From NCBI RefSeq assembly GCF_029814175.1, contig NZ_CP122312.1, forward strand, positions 2,852,001 through 2,916,000: a stretch of 64,000 nucleotides of DNA, given 5' to 3'. Shown piece after piece: positions 63,957 through 64,000 of this stretch; the first letter of the stretch is position 1; every line of letters begins with the position of its first letter. The stretch is from Halospeciosus flavus. Lineage in GTDB: Archaea; Halobacteriota; Halobacteria; Halobacteriales; Halobacteriaceae. The notes under the pieces were generated by a model that had not been told where the DNA came from, ran no database searches, and worked only from the letters and a program-made list of their open reading frames with translations. The position numbers and the translations under genes were made by a program.

Positions 63957-63968
63957 GCCCCCGATACC
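63939..63968 (+). promoter_or_regulatory. attenuator-like hairpin over the leader-ORF stop codon
   Basis: Outer arms GGTATCG (63939-63945) and CGATACC (63962-63968), 2-nt bulge (63946-63947), inner arms GGGGC (63948-63952) and GCCCC (63957-63961), and tetraloop GTAA that contains the stop codon. Thirteen bases pair on each side except for the bulge. No U-tract follows, so control may be by translation or by blocked RNA polymerase rather than simple termination. Confidence 0.6.
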
Positions 63969-64000
63969 ACTCCCTCAGACCCGGCCGTCGTCTCGTCCCC
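63969..64000 (+). other. window end, downstream of the leader hairpin
   Basis: CT-rich sequence with no start codon I would defend. The next gene lies beyond the window. Confidence 0.3.

Overview
This window is chromosomal DNA of a halophilic archaeon (class Halobacteria). The evidence is high G+C with a strong C/G third-position bias, very acidic proteins, many leaderless genes with a TATA-like box about 27 nt before the start codon, and archaeal or haloarchaeal markers: eIF1/SUI1, aIF5A with deoxyhypusine synthase, archaeal DnaG primase, type II methionine aminopeptidase, a fused siroheme decarboxylase and an LWR-salt protein. I see no rRNA, tRNA, IS element, integrase or CRISPR array. The genus cannot be fixed from the sequence alone.

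Layout. 1-1.4 kb: end of a 2-oxoacid dehydrogenase operon (E1-alpha tail, E1-beta, stand-alone lipoyl protein). 1.4-9.7 kb: housekeeping genes (SUI1, isocitrate dehydrogenase, asparaginase-type hydrolase, cold-shock protein, methyltransferase, methionine aminopeptidase, HIT protein, CDF transporter, cupin, aldo/keto reductase). 9.7-14.4 kb: a fructan/sucrose cluster (GH32 with an extra N-terminal domain, GH68, and a GH32-like enzyme). 14.4-18.8 kb: YchF GTPase, a 2-hydroxyacid dehydrogenase and a second, orphan E1-alpha. 18.9-23.9 kb: a complete LIV-type branched-chain ABC transporter in two divergent operons, then a malate:quinone oxidoreductase-like enzyme. 25.4-33.2 kb: small regulators and metabolic genes, including the TIGR00300 ornithine cyclodeaminase family and deoxyhypusine synthase. 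33.4-38.4 kb: agmatinase-aIF5A pair, aminotransferase, UbiB-like kinase. 38.6-43.6 kb: secreted protein and two MoeA genes. 43.7-48 kb: pterin dehydratase and an alternative-heme operon. 48-52 kb: two cis-prenyltransferase-like proteins and a DUF92 membrane protein. 52-56.9 kb: DnaG, a sodium:solute symporter with a small partner and a CARF-like regulator. 57-60 kb: a RecA/KaiC-like ATPase between two paralogous unknown proteins. 60-64 kb: PdxS, a class III aminotransferase, an isopropylmalate/citramalate synthase, and a leader region that very probably belongs to ilvB beyond the window edge.

The most unusual signals are non-coding. (1) Two unrelated genes (the asparaginase-type gene and the glutaredoxin gene) each carry a duplicated 3' end flanking the same 37-nt hairpin, and both duplications have a period of exactly 100 bp. 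(2) At 63.86 kb a leaderless 32-codon ORF rich in Leu/Ile/Val ends inside the loop of a strong hairpin, resembling an amino-acid attenuator ahead of the presumed ilv operon. (3) At 38.40-38.51 kb there is a 20-bp-periodic array of 13-nt palindrome-like sites. (4) The isopropylmalate/citramalate synthase gene has an out-of-frame leaderless ATG ORF over its start, best read as either a leader ORF or an N-terminal frameshift. (5) A 29-bp nested palindrome lies in the divergent spacer before moeA.
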